From positions 1-64,000 of the forward strand of contig CAIOGO010000017.1 of NCBI GenBank assembly GCA_903857865.1: 64,000 nt of DNA, given 5' to 3'. The notes under the pieces were generated by a model. The model was not told where the DNA came from. It did no database searches and was given only the letters and a program-made list of their open reading frames with translations. The position numbers and the translations under genes were made by a program. The stretch is from an uncultured bacterium (GTDB lineage: Bacteria; Bipolaricaulota; Bipolaricaulia; UBA7950; UBA9294). Shown here in pieces: positions 56,736-64,000 of this stretch (position 1 is the stretch's first letter; the number at the start of each line of letters is the position of its first letter).

Positions 56736-56766
56736 GTTCTCTCTCGTCGCGCGATAGCGAGAGAAC
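56736..56766 (-). terminator. Hairpin after dnaA
   Basis: GTTCTCTC (56736-56743) pairs with GAGAGAAC (56759-56766), two bases past the dnaA stop on the minus strand. No T-run follows. Confidence 0.45.
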
Positions 56767-56768
56767 CT

Positions 56769-58130
56769 CTACCGGATGAGGGAGTAGCGGGACTCCAGCG
56801 CCTCCTGGAGGTCCGTGATGTCCGCGTTGAGAAGAGGAGTGTCAGCAAGAAGAAGCTTGATCTTGGAGTAGGCGTGCATGATCGTCGTATGGTCGCGATC
56901 GCCGAACTCCCGGCCGATCGACGGGAACGACAGCTCGGTCAATTCGCGCGCGAGATAGATGGCGACTTGGCGAGCCTGGGCGATCTCTTTTTTCCGGCTC
57001 GCTCCGTCGAGTTCAGGAAGCGGAATCTGATAGTGCAGCGCCACTTCTTCCTTGATGTGGGAGACGGTCAGTCTCGGACGGCGTCCCTCTTTCGGGAGGA
57101 TCCCTTCGATGCTTCTCGGTGTCAGGGGTTGTCCTTGCAGCTCGGCGTACGCAATTGCCTTGACGAGCGCGCCCTCGAGAGCGCGAACGTTGGACGAAAT
57201 GCGCTTCGCAATGAGCTCGAGGACATCGTGATCGACGTCGAGTCCGCGGGTCACGGCTTTCTCACGAAGAATGGCCATTCGCGTCTCGAAGTCGGGGGGC
57301 TGGATATCGGCCTCGAGGCCCCACTTGAACCGTGACACCAAGCGATCCTGAAGGCCCGCCAAATCTTCGGGGGGGCGATCGCTCGACAGCACAATCTGCT
57401 TTCGACTGCCGTGGAGCTCGTTGAAGGTATGGAAGAGCTCCTCCTGCGTCGCCTCTTTGCCCTTGAGGAATTGCACGTCGTCGATGAGAAGGAGGTCCAC
57501 CTGGCGATACTTCTCGCGGAACGCGGCCGTCCCATTCTTGCGAATCGCGTGGATGAGCTCAATCGCGAAGCGCTCCGACGTCGTGTACACGACGGACCGT
57601 GTCGGATCCGCGGCCGTCACGGAGTTGCCGATCGCCTGGAGAAGATGCGTCTTCCCCAAGCCCACGCTCCCGTAGACAAAGAGGGGGTTGTAGGGCTTCT
57701 TGAGATTGCGGGCGACGGCATCGGCCGTAGCTTCCGAAGCGGCGACGGCGAGGCGATTGTTCTCCCCGCGCACGAACGCGGCGAACGTGTAGTCCGGGTT
57801 CAAGGGCAGTGTTCCGCCGACCGTGACGGTCACTGCAGCTTCGTCTTCTTGAGGGCGCGGCGACGCATCCTCCGAATTGGGTGCAAGCACGCGGACTTCG
57901 AGAGAGACCGGTTGCCTACATACCGAAGCCGCAATCCCTTCGATCGTCTCGCGATAGCGGCGCTCGATTCCCCCCTTCTTGAAGGAGTCGGGGACGCCGA
58001 TCACGAGAGCGCCGTTTGCGTAATCCAGCGGCTGCGCCTCGGAGAACCACGTCTCGAAGCTTGTGGAAGGAATCTGCGTTCGAAGGTCCGAGAGAACGGA
58101 GTCCCAGACCATGATTGGCGAATCGCCCAC
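56769..58130 (-). CDS. dnaA: Chromosomal replication initiator DnaA
   Basis: 453 residues from GTG 58130 with GGGAGGAGG eight bases upstream. Domain I (WDSVLSDLRTQIPSTSFETWF), a linker, the AAA+ domain (NPLFVYGSVGLGKTHLLQAIG Walker A; VDLLLIDDVQFL Walker B) and domain IV (IGREFGDRDHTTIMHAYSKI, the DnaA-box-binding signature) are all present. It opens the origin and loads the helicase. Box sequences just upstream suggest autoregulation. An ATG at 58112 is an alternative start. Confidence 0.97.
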   Translation of the reverse strand: MGDSPIMVWDSVLSDLRTQIPSTSFETWFSEAQPLDYANGALVIGVPDSFKKGGIERRYRETIEGIAASVCRQPVSLEVRVLAPNSEDASPRPQEDEAAVTVTVGGTLPLNPDYTFAAFVRGENNRLAVAASEATADAVARNLKKPYNPLFVYGSVGLGKTHLLQAIGNSVTAADPTRSVVYTTSERFAIELIHAIRKNGTAAFREKYRQVDLLLIDDVQFLKGKEATQEELFHTFNELHGSRKQIVLSSDRPPEDLAGLQDRLVSRFKWGLEADIQPPDFETRMAILREKAVTRGLDVDHDVLELIAKRISSNVRALEGALVKAIAYAELQGQPLTPRSIEGILPKEGRRPRLTVSHIKEEVALHYQIPLPELDGASRKKEIAQARQVAIYLARELTELSFPSIGREFGDRDHTTIMHAYSKIKLLLADTPLLNADITDLQEALESRYSLIR

Positions 58131-58278
58131 CGCACCCTCCTCCCTTTCAGCCAACCTGAGCGTATCGAAGAGCGTGCGCCGGGGTCAAGCGTGCGCCGGC
58201 CGCTCACGCTTGCTGGCTGCGGGCGGTAAGTCCCGCGCGAAGCATGTCCTGCCGCGAAGCGACTCCTTGACCCTGCTG

Positions 58279-58300
58279 GGCGGGGACACCTGTCCCCGCC
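58279..58300. repeat. Perfect 10-bp inverted repeat between dnaA and the origin
   Basis: GGCGGGGACA (58279-58288), CC, TGTCCCCGCC (58291-58300). The GGGGACA/TGTCCCC arms recall the outer arms of the palindrome at 3673-3729. Confidence 0.55.
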
Positions 58301-58362
58301 GGCTGGCCTCGCCTTGCTGGGCCGGCGGGCGTAAGAGACTCCTGTGATGTGTCGCCCGCCCC

Positions 58363-58559
58363 TGTGGATAATCAAGGAAACGCTTAGCCCTAGATACTTA
58401 TCTGCAACAACCTGCTTGTGGACAACATGGGGATCCAGAAGGTCTCGCGGTCTGTTCGTCGTTTCCTCCATGCGCCCCGCGGAACGCACCACGGACTTAT
58501 CCACAGCGAAGTGGCCTTTTGGAGCCTTTTCCAGGCAGTTCTCCACAGGGTTATCCCCA
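58363..58559. other. Probable replication origin (oriC) with DnaA boxes
   Basis: Upstream of dnaA there are five DnaA-box-like 9-mers in 200 bases: TGTGGATAA (58363-58371), TTATCTGCA (58398-58406), TGTGGACAA (58417-58425), TTATCCACA (58497-58505, exact consensus) and TTATCCCCA (58551-58559). They lie in both orientations. The surrounding 58372-58400 stretch is the most AT-rich nearby and may be the unwinding element. Confidence 0.8.
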
Positions 58560-58707
58560 CGCACTCCGGGCTCCGCGAGCGATGAAAGATGCTTACGTAC
58601 GCTTCTCTGCCGCGCGAACGAGAGAACGCAGTGCCGATGCTGTGCGCAGTGCGAAGAGGCTAGATATCGCATGTTGCTGGATTTGCCGGACAACTTCGGG
58701 GAAGAGA

Positions 58708-58783
58708 TGGTGCCGAGGCCCAGACTCGAACTGGGGACACCGGCCTTTTCAGGGCCGTGCTCTACCAACTGAGCTACCTCGGC
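58708..58783 (-). tRNA. tRNA-Phe (GAA)
   Basis: Acceptor GCCGAGG/CCTCGGC, D-arm AGCTCAGTTGGTAGAGC, anticodon loop CTGAAAA (GAA), T-arm with TTCGAGT. The 3' CCA is encoded. Last of six tRNAs read on this strand. Confidence 0.96.
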
Positions 58784-58792
58784 ACGAACGAG

Positions 58793-58868
58793 CGGGGACG
58801 ACCGGATTTGAACCGGCGATCTCTGGAGTGACAATCCAGCGTCTTAGGCCTGACTGGACCACGTCCCC
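58793..58868 (-). tRNA. tRNA-Asp (GTC)
   Basis: Acceptor GGGGACG/CGTCCCC, anticodon stem CTGGA/TCCAG with loop TTGTCAC (GTC), T-loop TTCAAAT, discriminator G. No encoded CCA. Confidence 0.94.
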
Positions 58869-58886
58869 GTAGCAAAAAAACTCACT

Positions 58887-58959
58887 TGGGCAAGACAGGA
58901 CTCGAACCTGCGACCTTCCGGATGTAAGCCGGATGCTCTCCCAACTGAGCTACTCGCCC
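58887..58959 (-). tRNA. tRNA-Val (TAC)
   Basis: Acceptor GGGCGAG/CTTGCCC with one G-T pair, anticodon stem TCCGG/CCGGA with loop CTTACAT (TAC), T-loop TTCGAGT. No CCA. A run of seven T follows on the coding strand. Confidence 0.95.
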
Positions 58960-58998
58960 ATTATAGCGGACCCCTATCGATGCGCAAGAGAGGCCCGC

Positions 58999-59074
58999 TG
59001 GCGTCCCCAAGGGGATTTGAACCCCTGCCGCCGGGATGAAAGCCCGGTATCCTAGGCCGCTAGATGATGGGGAC
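58999..59074 (-). tRNA. tRNA-Glu (TTC)
   Basis: Acceptor GTCCCCA/TGGGGAC, anticodon stem CCGGG/CCCGG with loop CTTTCAT (TTC), T-loop TTCAAAT, discriminator G and encoded CCA. Confidence 0.96.
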
Positions 59075-59167
59075 CTGTGGGTGGGATTATAGGTCAGCTG
59101 CGAAGATCCATCCAATCCGAAGGATGGTCCTCTCATCAGACTGGCCGCCGAGATCCATCCAATGCGG

Positions 59168-59241
59168 TGGGTCGTGCTGGACTCGAACCAGCGACCCCCT
59201 GATTAAAAGTCAGGTGCTCTAACCGCCTGAGCTAACGACCC
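59168..59241 (-). tRNA. tRNA-Lys (TTT)
   Basis: Acceptor GGGTCGT/ACGACCC, anticodon stem CCTGA/TCAGG with loop CTTTTAA (TTT), T-loop TTCGAGT. No CCA. Confidence 0.95.
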
Positions 59242-59258
59242 GTAGGTGATCGCGACTA

Positions 59259-59330
59259 TGGGCCGTAGAGGGCTCGAACCTCCAACCAACGGATTAAGAG
59301 TCCGCTGCTCTACCATTGAGCTAACGACCC
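59259..59330 (-). tRNA. tRNA-Lys (CTT)
   Basis: Acceptor GGGTCGT/ACGGCCC with one T-G pair, anticodon loop CTCTTAA (CTT) on stem GCGGA/TCCGT, T-loop TTCGAGC. First tRNA of the cluster. Confidence 0.93.
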
Positions 59331-59414
59331 GGGCGCCGAATGGTATGGGAGACTCCGTCGTGCTGTCAAGGCCTGAGTTTGCGATTGACGCCTTCCTCTC
59401 CGCGGTGTCCGGTT

Positions 59415-59564
59415 GCCGGCTCAAGGCCGGCACTAGACGGCCGAGTCCGCGCCCAGCCGACAGCTCCTGAGACTCAGGGCTGTCGGCCCTAGCTGCACCG
59501 GCAGCGGGCTTGCGATGGCCAGCCAGCCCGCAGGCTGGCACTAGCCGCTGGCCCGGCCAGCGGC
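59415..59564. repeat. Cluster of four palindromes
   Basis: GCCGGC/GCCGGC (59415-59431); CCGACAGC/GCTGTCGG with an inner CCTGA/TCAGG (59457-59486); CCAGCC/GGCTGG (59523-59538); GCCGCTGG/CCAGCGGC (59544-59564). Two are followed by the word GGCACTAG. No gene is seen in 59331-59650. Confidence 0.65.
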
Positions 59565-59650
59565 CCTTGACAACCGCGATGTGTTCGGGTGAAGTGACGC
59601 AAATACTGCGGCGCTCGCGCGGTGCGCGAACGATCTCGTTGGAGGGATGC

Positions 59651-60268
59651 GTGGGGATCACGGAGTTCCTGGCAGCCGTCGGCACGCGGATGATGGAGGC
59701 GACCGGCTATGCCGGCGTCTTCCTTCTCATGGTGGCCGAGAGCATGGTCCTGCCGGTGCCCAGCGAAGCCGTGATGCCGTTCGCGGGATTCCTCGTGGCG
59801 GAGGGTTCCATGTCGGCTGTCGGGGCGGTGGGGTTTGCCACCCTGGGCAGCCTCGTCGGGTCGCTCCTGTCCTACGCGATCGGGCGGTTCGGCGGCCGGC
59901 CGTTCATCACGAAGTACGGGAAGGTTCTTCTCCTCGACGCGAGCGACCTCGAGCGCACGGACGGTTTCTTCTGCCGGCGCGGGGCGATCACGATCTTCGT
60001 CAGCCGCTTCATCCCCGTCATTCGCCACCTCATCTCCATCCCGGCGGGCATGGGCAGAATGAGACTCCTCCCGTTCTGCCTGTTCACCGTCGTCGGGGCG
60101 GCACTTTGGAACAGCTTCCTCACGTGGTGCGGATTCGCTCTTCGCGCGAACTGGGACGCCGTGCTGCGCTACGCCCGCCTGGTCGACGTCGGCGTCCTCG
60201 TCGTTCTCGCGGGCCTCGTGGCGCTATTCATGCTTCGCCACCTTCGAGTCCGCCGCCGGTTGGAGTAG
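59651..60268 (+). CDS. DedA-family membrane protein
   Basis: 205 residues, standard DedA length. GYAGVFLLMVAESMVLPVPS with EAVMPFAGFLV gives the E and P of the family. LGSLVGSLLSYAIGRFGGRP and FFCRRGAITIFVSRFIPVIR with HLISIPAGMGRM give the G-x-x-x-G and the R-x-x-P-x-x-R region. Four to five membrane helices. Members handle undecaprenyl-phosphate or phospholipid flipping. The GTG at 59651 has GGAGGG four bases upstream. It ends 41 bases inside the convergent protease gene. Confidence 0.93.
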   Translation: MGITEFLAAVGTRMMEATGYAGVFLLMVAESMVLPVPSEAVMPFAGFLVAEGSMSAVGAVGFATLGSLVGSLLSYAIGRFGGRPFITKYGKVLLLDASDLERTDGFFCRRGAITIFVSRFIPVIRHLISIPAGMGRMRLLPFCLFTVVGAALWNSFLTWCGFALRANWDAVLRYARLVDVGVLVVLAGLVALFMLRHLRVRRRLE

Positions 60269-60812
60269 AGGGGCAAGTCCTTCGCTGAGTCCCGCTACTC
60301 TCGCAGAGGGCCCGCGCTAGGGTGGCCACCGTCTCGGTCACGGCGGCAGCGACTTCCTCGGAGAGGCCTTCACCGAACGCGACGACTCTGGGTTGCAGTC
60401 CGAGGAAGAGGACTCGACAGCCCAGTTCTTGCTTGAGGTAGTCGGCGATTACGGCCAACGGGAGCGTGTGCGTGCTCGACGACATTCCGCCGATCTCCAC
60501 GGAATCGACGAGGCGGACGGCGCCCGGTGTCTCTCCGAATTCGGCGGCATCGACGAAGATCACGTGGGACGGGAGAGCCCGGCGGATCTCTCCGGTGACG
60601 TTCTCCGGTGCCGTATCCCCTAGAAGGACGAGCACGCTCGGAAGGTCGAGCTTGCGGAGCTCCTCGGCAATGCGGAGCCCCGCTGCATCATCCGAACGAA
60701 GACTGGATCCGACTCCGACGACGACGACGCGGTTAGGCGTTCGCGGTGTCGGAGTCTCCGGATTCGGGCGCAGGGCCTCCCTCAGGGCCTGCGACAGGCT
60801 TTGGAGCGGCAT
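60228..60812 (-). CDS. hycI: Hydrogenase maturation protease (HycI type)
   Basis: 194 residues. VVVVGVGSSLRSDDAAGLRIAE gives the first metal aspartate, VIFVDAAEFGETPG the second, and SSSTHTLPLAVIADYL the histidine of the nickel-checking protease. The N-terminal 28 residues and the last 20 are extensions. It cleaves the C-terminal tail of the large subunit after nickel insertion. Its start overlaps the polyferredoxin gene by 80 bases, unusually long. It is the last gene of the hydrogenase operon in transcription order. Confidence 0.9.
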   Translation of the reverse strand: MPLQSLSQALREALRPNPETPTPRTPNRVVVVGVGSSLRSDDAAGLRIAEELRKLDLPSVLVLLGDTAPENVTGEIRRALPSHVIFVDAAEFGETPGAVRLVDSVEIGGMSSSTHTLPLAVIADYLKQELGCRVLFLGLQPRVVAFGEGLSEEVAAAVTETVATLARALCESSGTQRRTCPSTPTGGGLEGGEA

Positions 60813-61173
60813 GGTAGACGACCTTCAGGGCCTTCCGATCGAACGCGGCGAGCTCGAAGTCCTTGGTCAGTTCGATCGTCTTCTTCGGACAGATGTCGGC
60901 GCATTGGCCGCAGTAGACGCATCGACCGAGGTCGATCGTGGCTTCGAATTCCTTCTCCCCGATCTTGTCGATCTCGATCGCGCCGGACGGACAATTGCGC
61001 ACGCACATCTTGCAGCCGATGCAGTTCTCCGAGTGGACGACGGGCCGGCCGCGGAAACGGTCGGGCATGACCCACTTCACGAACGGATAGCGGGTCGTTG
61101 CCGGGTGCCGGAAAAGGGACCGCAAGAGAGAGGGGAGCATTCTTCCCGGGCGTCTCCAGGGTGTCCTCGCCAT
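60733..61173 (-). CDS. Hydrogenase 2[4Fe-4S] subunit (NuoI/EchF/MbhN-like)
   Basis: 146 residues. Two cluster motifs CIGCKMCVRNCPSGAIEID and CVYCGQCADICPKKTIEL carry the electrons from ferredoxin to the small subunit. The N-terminal RYPFVKWVMPDRFRGRP is typical of the NuoI-like group 4 subunit. The C-terminal 25 residues are Pro/Gly-rich. It lies three bases after the NuoH-like gene. Confidence 0.93.
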   Translation of the reverse strand: MARTPWRRPGRMLPSLLRSLFRHPATTRYPFVKWVMPDRFRGRPVVHSENCIGCKMCVRNCPSGAIEIDKIGEKEFEATIDLGRCVYCGQCADICPKKTIELTKDFELAAFDRKALKVVYHAAPKPVAGPEGGPAPESGDSDTANA

Positions 61174-61176
61174 GGC

Positions 61177-62118
61177 CTAGATCAGCTCCCTGACGACGAG
61201 GTTGATGAGCACTTGGAGGAAGGCGATCGGCGCGACGACCTTCCAACAGAAGTCGATCATCTGATCGATGCGCAAGCGGGCGAACAGGGTTCGCAGGAGC
61301 GCGAGGATTCCGAGGATGAGGAGCACCTTCCCGAGATAGACGAGGAAGCCGAGCCATGGAGCGAGTCCAAGCCCAAACGGGAGGAACACGGCCGCGATGA
61401 GCGAGGCGCCGACGATGGCCTCGCAATTGATGGCCAGCCGGAAGAACGCCAATCGCCGCCCGCTGTACTCGGTAAAACTCCCGGCGACGATTTCAGTCTC
61501 CGCCTCGGGCGTGTCGAACGGTACCCGTTCGAGCTTTCCTAAGAGCGAAACGAGCGCCACGCCGAAGCCGATGAGGTTCACCAGCCACAGCCACGGGTGG
61601 GCGGCGTAGTACGCCGCGATCTTGGAAATCGACCACGAGTTGGCGAGGAGCGACGGTGCCAGCAACGCGACGAAGAGCGGGATCTCGTACGCGAACACCT
61701 GGGTGATCGCGCGAACCGCGCCGAGCGTGGCGAACACGGAGCGCGAGTACCAGCCGCCGAGGAAGAAGCAGACCGTCGGGATGAGGAGAAGGTACAGGAC
61801 AACGATCAGGTCGCCGTCAAACGGGAAGAGGGACGTCGCGCTCCAAAGAGGAATGTAGAGCGACGCCGCGACCACGGCGGCAAGCGCGAAAACGGGCGCC
61901 AGGTTGAACGTGGTGCGGTCGGCCTCCTCGGGGATCACGTCTTCTTTGCCGAAGAGCTTGAGCACGTCGGCCACCGGCTGGAACCACGGCGGACCTTGGC
62001 GATTCTGGAAACGCGCGTAGAGCTTGCGGTCCACGAACTCGCCGGCAAGTCCGAGGGCGACGAGAAACAGGAATCCGGGGAAGACCAGGATGTTCACCAC
62101 CGCAGTTCCGACCGTCAT
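61177..62118 (-). CDS. Membrane subunit of group 4 hydrogenase (NuoH/EchB/MbhM-like)
   Basis: 313 residues, about eight helices. DRKLYARFQNRQGPPWFQPVAD with VLKLFGKEDVIPEEAD is the conserved quinone-site-loop homologue. EIPLFVALLAPSLLANSWSI, SLLGKLERVPFDTPEAETE and SFTEYSGRRLAFFRL complete the signature. It anchors the hydrogenase and is part of the ion path. The start at 62118 overlaps the large subunit stop (ATGA). Confidence 0.95.
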   Translation of the reverse strand: MTVGTAVVNILVFPGFLFLVALGLAGEFVDRKLYARFQNRQGPPWFQPVADVLKLFGKEDVIPEEADRTTFNLAPVFALAAVVAASLYIPLWSATSLFPFDGDLIVVLYLLLIPTVCFFLGGWYSRSVFATLGAVRAITQVFAYEIPLFVALLAPSLLANSWSISKIAAYYAAHPWLWLVNLIGFGVALVSLLGKLERVPFDTPEAETEIVAGSFTEYSGRRLAFFRLAINCEAIVGASLIAAVFLPFGLGLAPWLGFLVYLGKVLLILGILALLRTLFARLRIDQMIDFCWKVVAPIAFLQVLINLVVRELI

Positions 62119-63341
62119 GCCGTAGAGTCTCCTCGCATCTTGATCTTCGACACATCCACGCCGCGCTCGCGGTACCAGCGAACGCCGTACTGGACAAGCT
62201 CTTCCCAACCCATCGTCCTTGCATCCTCGCGAGTCTTCACGGCGATCATGCGGTCCGTGCACGAGAAGCACGGATCGATCGCCGCGACGACGATCGGCAG
62301 ATCGGCGAGGTAGCCGTCCTCCAGCATCTTGGCCACCGACTGCGTGTTGGCCAGTGTGGGTGCCCGAATCTTCACGCGTTCCGGCTTGTCGGTCCCGTTG
62401 GCCTTCACGTAATGCACATCCTCGCCGCGTGGCGCCTCGTAGCGGCTCACGGCCTCGCCGGCCGGGATCCGAAGCGGCGCCTTCACCGTGATGGGGCCCT
62501 CGGGCATCTGCCTCACCAGCTGTCGGATCATCGAGTAGGTCTGCATGAGCTCGCCAAGGCGAACGACCGCGCGACCGAACACATCGCAGCGATCGTCGGT
62601 GACAACCTGGAATTCCAGCTCGCCGTACGCGGCGTACGGATCGTCCCGCCGAGTGTCCCGATCGACGCCCGATGCCCGAGCCGTCGGTCCGACGGCTCCG
62701 AGCAGGACCGCGTCCTCCTTGGACAGCTTCCCGACGCCCGACAAGCGCTGGGCCAACGTCTCTTCGGTCATGGCCAGTTCGATGTAGTACTTCGTTCGCT
62801 CTTCCAGAGCATCCACAACCTTGAGAATACGCGGGAGCTGTTCCGGGGAGATGTCCCGACGCACCCCGCCGACGGTGTTGATCCCGTAGTTGACCCGATT
62901 CCCGGTGAGCTCCGCGAACAGATCCATGACCTGTTCGCGATCGCGCCACGTGTACATGAGCAGCGTGTCGAATCCGATCTCGTGCCCGGCCACGCCGAGC
63001 CACAAGAGGTGGCTGTGGACGCGCTCGAGTTCGGCGATCAGCGTGCGGATGTACGCCGCGCGGTGGGGCAGCTCAAGCCCGGCGATCTCCTCCACCGCCT
63101 GAACGAACGCCGTGGAGTGCGAGTGCGAGCAAATGCCGCACACGCGTTCGACGAGGTAGACGTCCTGAACGTACGTGCGTTCTTCGCACCCCTTCTCAAT
63201 CCCTCGATGGTTGTAGCCCAACCGCAGGGTGACGGCGCTGATCTTCTCTCCCTGCAGATCGACCATGAAGCTCTCCGGCTCCTTGAGAGCCGGGTGTTGG
63301 GGGCCAATAGGGACGCGAACGATCCTCTCTTTGTCAGGCAT
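62115..63341 (-). CDS. [NiFe] hydrogenase large subunit, group 4 (Ech/Mbh/HycE-like)
   Basis: 408 residues. Both nickel-binding pairs are present: RVCGICSHSH (C68, C71) and DPCFSCTDR (C358, C361), so this is a hydrogenase rather than NuoD. A 44-residue tail follows Arg364, the normal cleavage point for HycI, which is encoded downstream. It catalyses proton reduction with ferredoxin electrons or the reverse, linked to ion translocation. It overlaps the NuoC-like gene by eight bases. Confidence 0.95.
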   Translation of the reverse strand: MPDKERIVRVPIGPQHPALKEPESFMVDLQGEKISAVTLRLGYNHRGIEKGCEERTYVQDVYLVERVCGICSHSHSTAFVQAVEEIAGLELPHRAAYIRTLIAELERVHSHLLWLGVAGHEIGFDTLLMYTWRDREQVMDLFAELTGNRVNYGINTVGGVRRDISPEQLPRILKVVDALEERTKYYIELAMTEETLAQRLSGVGKLSKEDAVLLGAVGPTARASGVDRDTRRDDPYAAYGELEFQVVTDDRCDVFGRAVVRLGELMQTYSMIRQLVRQMPEGPITVKAPLRIPAGEAVSRYEAPRGEDVHYVKANGTDKPERVKIRAPTLANTQSVAKMLEDGYLADLPIVVAAIDPCFSCTDRMIAVKTREDARTMGWEELVQYGVRWYRERGVDVSKIKMRGDSTA

Positions 63342-63798
63342 CCTGAGCTCCCTTCTCCCTTGGTCTCCAATCCTTCAACAGGGGATGCTCGCCCTTCGGC
63401 CAGTTGTCGGGAAGCGGATAGCGCCTTCCCTCAGGCAGTCCCGCGATTCGCGCACCGAACAGGTCCATCAGTTCCCGTTCGTAGATGCCCCCTCCGAGGA
63501 AGGTCGGCGTGATCGTCTGCATCGACTCTCCCTTCGTGCACCGCGTCTTGACGTTCGCCATCAGGCCGCCGTTGCGAGCCAGATGGTAGATGAATCCCAG
63601 GTCGGCTCCTTCGTCGAGCCCGGTGATCATGCAGAGGTTGGAGAACTCCAAGTCCTTGACGAGAAAGTGGAAGACTCCGGCGAACGCCTGGCGATCCACC
63701 TCAACCCACACGCGCGTCGCACGCTGAACGTTCACCCGGCCGGTGAGGGACGGGAACTTGGCTACCAGCTTCGCAACGACCGTTTCAGCGTCGCTCAT
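63334..63798 (-). CDS. NuoC-like 30-kDa subunit of the hydrogenase (EchD/MbhK-like)
   Basis: 154 residues. The 30-kDa subunit pattern is seen in LCMITGLDEGADLGFIYHLA, TITPTFLGGGIYERELMDLFG and the ending RRYPLPDNWPKGEHPLLKDW. It joins the large and small subunits. GGAGGTGGG is just before the ATG at 63798, which overlaps the small-subunit stop (ATGA). Confidence 0.92.
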   Translation of the reverse strand: MSDAETVVAKLVAKFPSLTGRVNVQRATRVWVEVDRQAFAGVFHFLVKDLEFSNLCMITGLDEGADLGFIYHLARNGGLMANVKTRCTKGESMQTITPTFLGGGIYERELMDLFGARIAGLPEGRRYPLPDNWPKGEHPLLKDWRPREKGAQDA

Positions 63799-64000
63799 TT
63801 TCCCACCTCCAGCGTCTTCAGGAGCTTCGCGAACCCATCGATGATCGCTTGAGGGCTCGCCGGGCACCCGGGAATGTAGGCCGCAACAGGAATCACCTGA
63901 TCGATCCCGCTCTTCACATTGTAGAGTCCATTGAAGACACCGCCGCTCGTCGCGCAGGAGCCCACGGCCACCACGAGCTTCGGCTCAGGGACTTGCTCGT
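63795..64000 (-). CDS. Hydrogenase small subunit (NuoB/EchC/MbhJ-like), 5' end outside
   Basis: The last 67 codons are in the window. KLVVAVGSCATSGGVFNGLY supplies one cluster cysteine and AAYIPGCPASPQAIIDGFAKLL the last, as in the [4Fe-4S]-binding PSST-type subunit. The N-terminus lies to the right of 64000, where antiporter-like subunits may follow. Confidence 0.93.
   Translation of the reverse strand, partial: EQVPEPKLVVAVGSCATSGGVFNGLYNVKSGIDQVIPVAAYIPGCPASPQAIIDGFAKLLKTLEVGK

Noticed and set aside
58953-58969. TATAAT directly upstream of tRNA-Val
   Set aside because: The hexamer abuts the mature 5' end, too close to serve as its -10 element.

Overview
The window is 64 kb of high-GC bacterial chromosome with dense, short-spaced genes. 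Gene content points to a strict anaerobe that meets oxygen occasionally. It has a ferredoxin-linked 2-oxoacid oxidoreductase, a group 4 membrane-bound [NiFe] hydrogenase, and a long run of rubrerythrin, ferritin, rubredoxin, flavodiiron protein and superoxide reductase genes. Single-chain GlyRS, HslUV and type I glutamine synthetase are also present. From gene content alone my best guess is a deep-branching uncultured anaerobic lineage (something like Bipolaricaulota/Acetothermia); confidence in that assignment is low.

Layout. 1-2.5 kb: 5' part of a large PKD-domain lipoprotein (minus strand). 3-22.7 kb: mixed housekeeping and transport genes (MarC, VTT/DedA-like, MBL hydrolase, diguanylate cyclase, C45 acyltransferase, an ArsR-CDF-DUF362 operon, patatin, nucleoside phosphorylase, Tex, GlyRS, MFS, GlnA). 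At 10.4-10.6 kb a 22-residue basic peptide gene has its own promoter and terminator and sits face to face with the arsR promoter. 22.9-24.9 kb: glycosyltransferase, a core-only tyrosine recombinase and a cold-shock gene. 25.1-35.8 kb: an aerotolerance island: Fur-type regulator, MutM, rubrerythrin, ferritin, flavin reductase, rubredoxin, flavodiiron protein, 2-oxoacid oxidoreductase, peroxiredoxin, second rubrerythrin, superoxide reductase, nitroreductase, then a DOMON protein with a small putative heme membrane protein. 35.8-37.8 kb: BirA and a LarA homologue.

37.9-49.9 kb: a type I restriction-modification locus, all on the minus strand, transcribed hsdM, YhcG-like nuclease, hsdS, DUF4365 protein, unknown protein, tyrosine-phosphatase-like protein, Mrr-like nuclease, hsdR. 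It carries decayed copies of the hsdR 5' end (two) and of the hsdM 3' end (one) at the edges of the accessory genes, and palindromic elements inserted in frame into hsdR and hsdM. This is the most unusual part of the window: accessory genes appear to have been slotted between the core genes by duplication of core gene ends, and the DUF4365/unknown pair looks like an uncharacterised defence module.

50-56.4 kb: methyltransferase, MetK, ThrS, HslUV. 56.8-58.6 kb: dnaA with a cluster of DnaA boxes upstream (probable oriC). 58.7-59.3 kb: six tRNA genes (Phe, Asp, Val, Glu, Lys-TTT, Lys-CTT). 59.4-60.3 kb: a cluster of palindromes, then a DedA protein. 60.2 kb to the end: a group 4 hydrogenase operon (small subunit, NuoC-like, large subunit, NuoH-like, polyferredoxin, maturation protease) running off the right edge.

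A recurring signal is a -10 element lying 5 to 9 bases before the start codon with no Shine-Dalgarno sequence (VTT protein, diguanylate cyclase, phosphodiesterase, GNAT, Fur, HslV), which suggests that leaderless mRNAs are common here. Genes inside operons mostly have good GGAGG-type sites. All coordinates, motifs and repeats were read directly from the sequence; family names rest on motif recognition without database searches.
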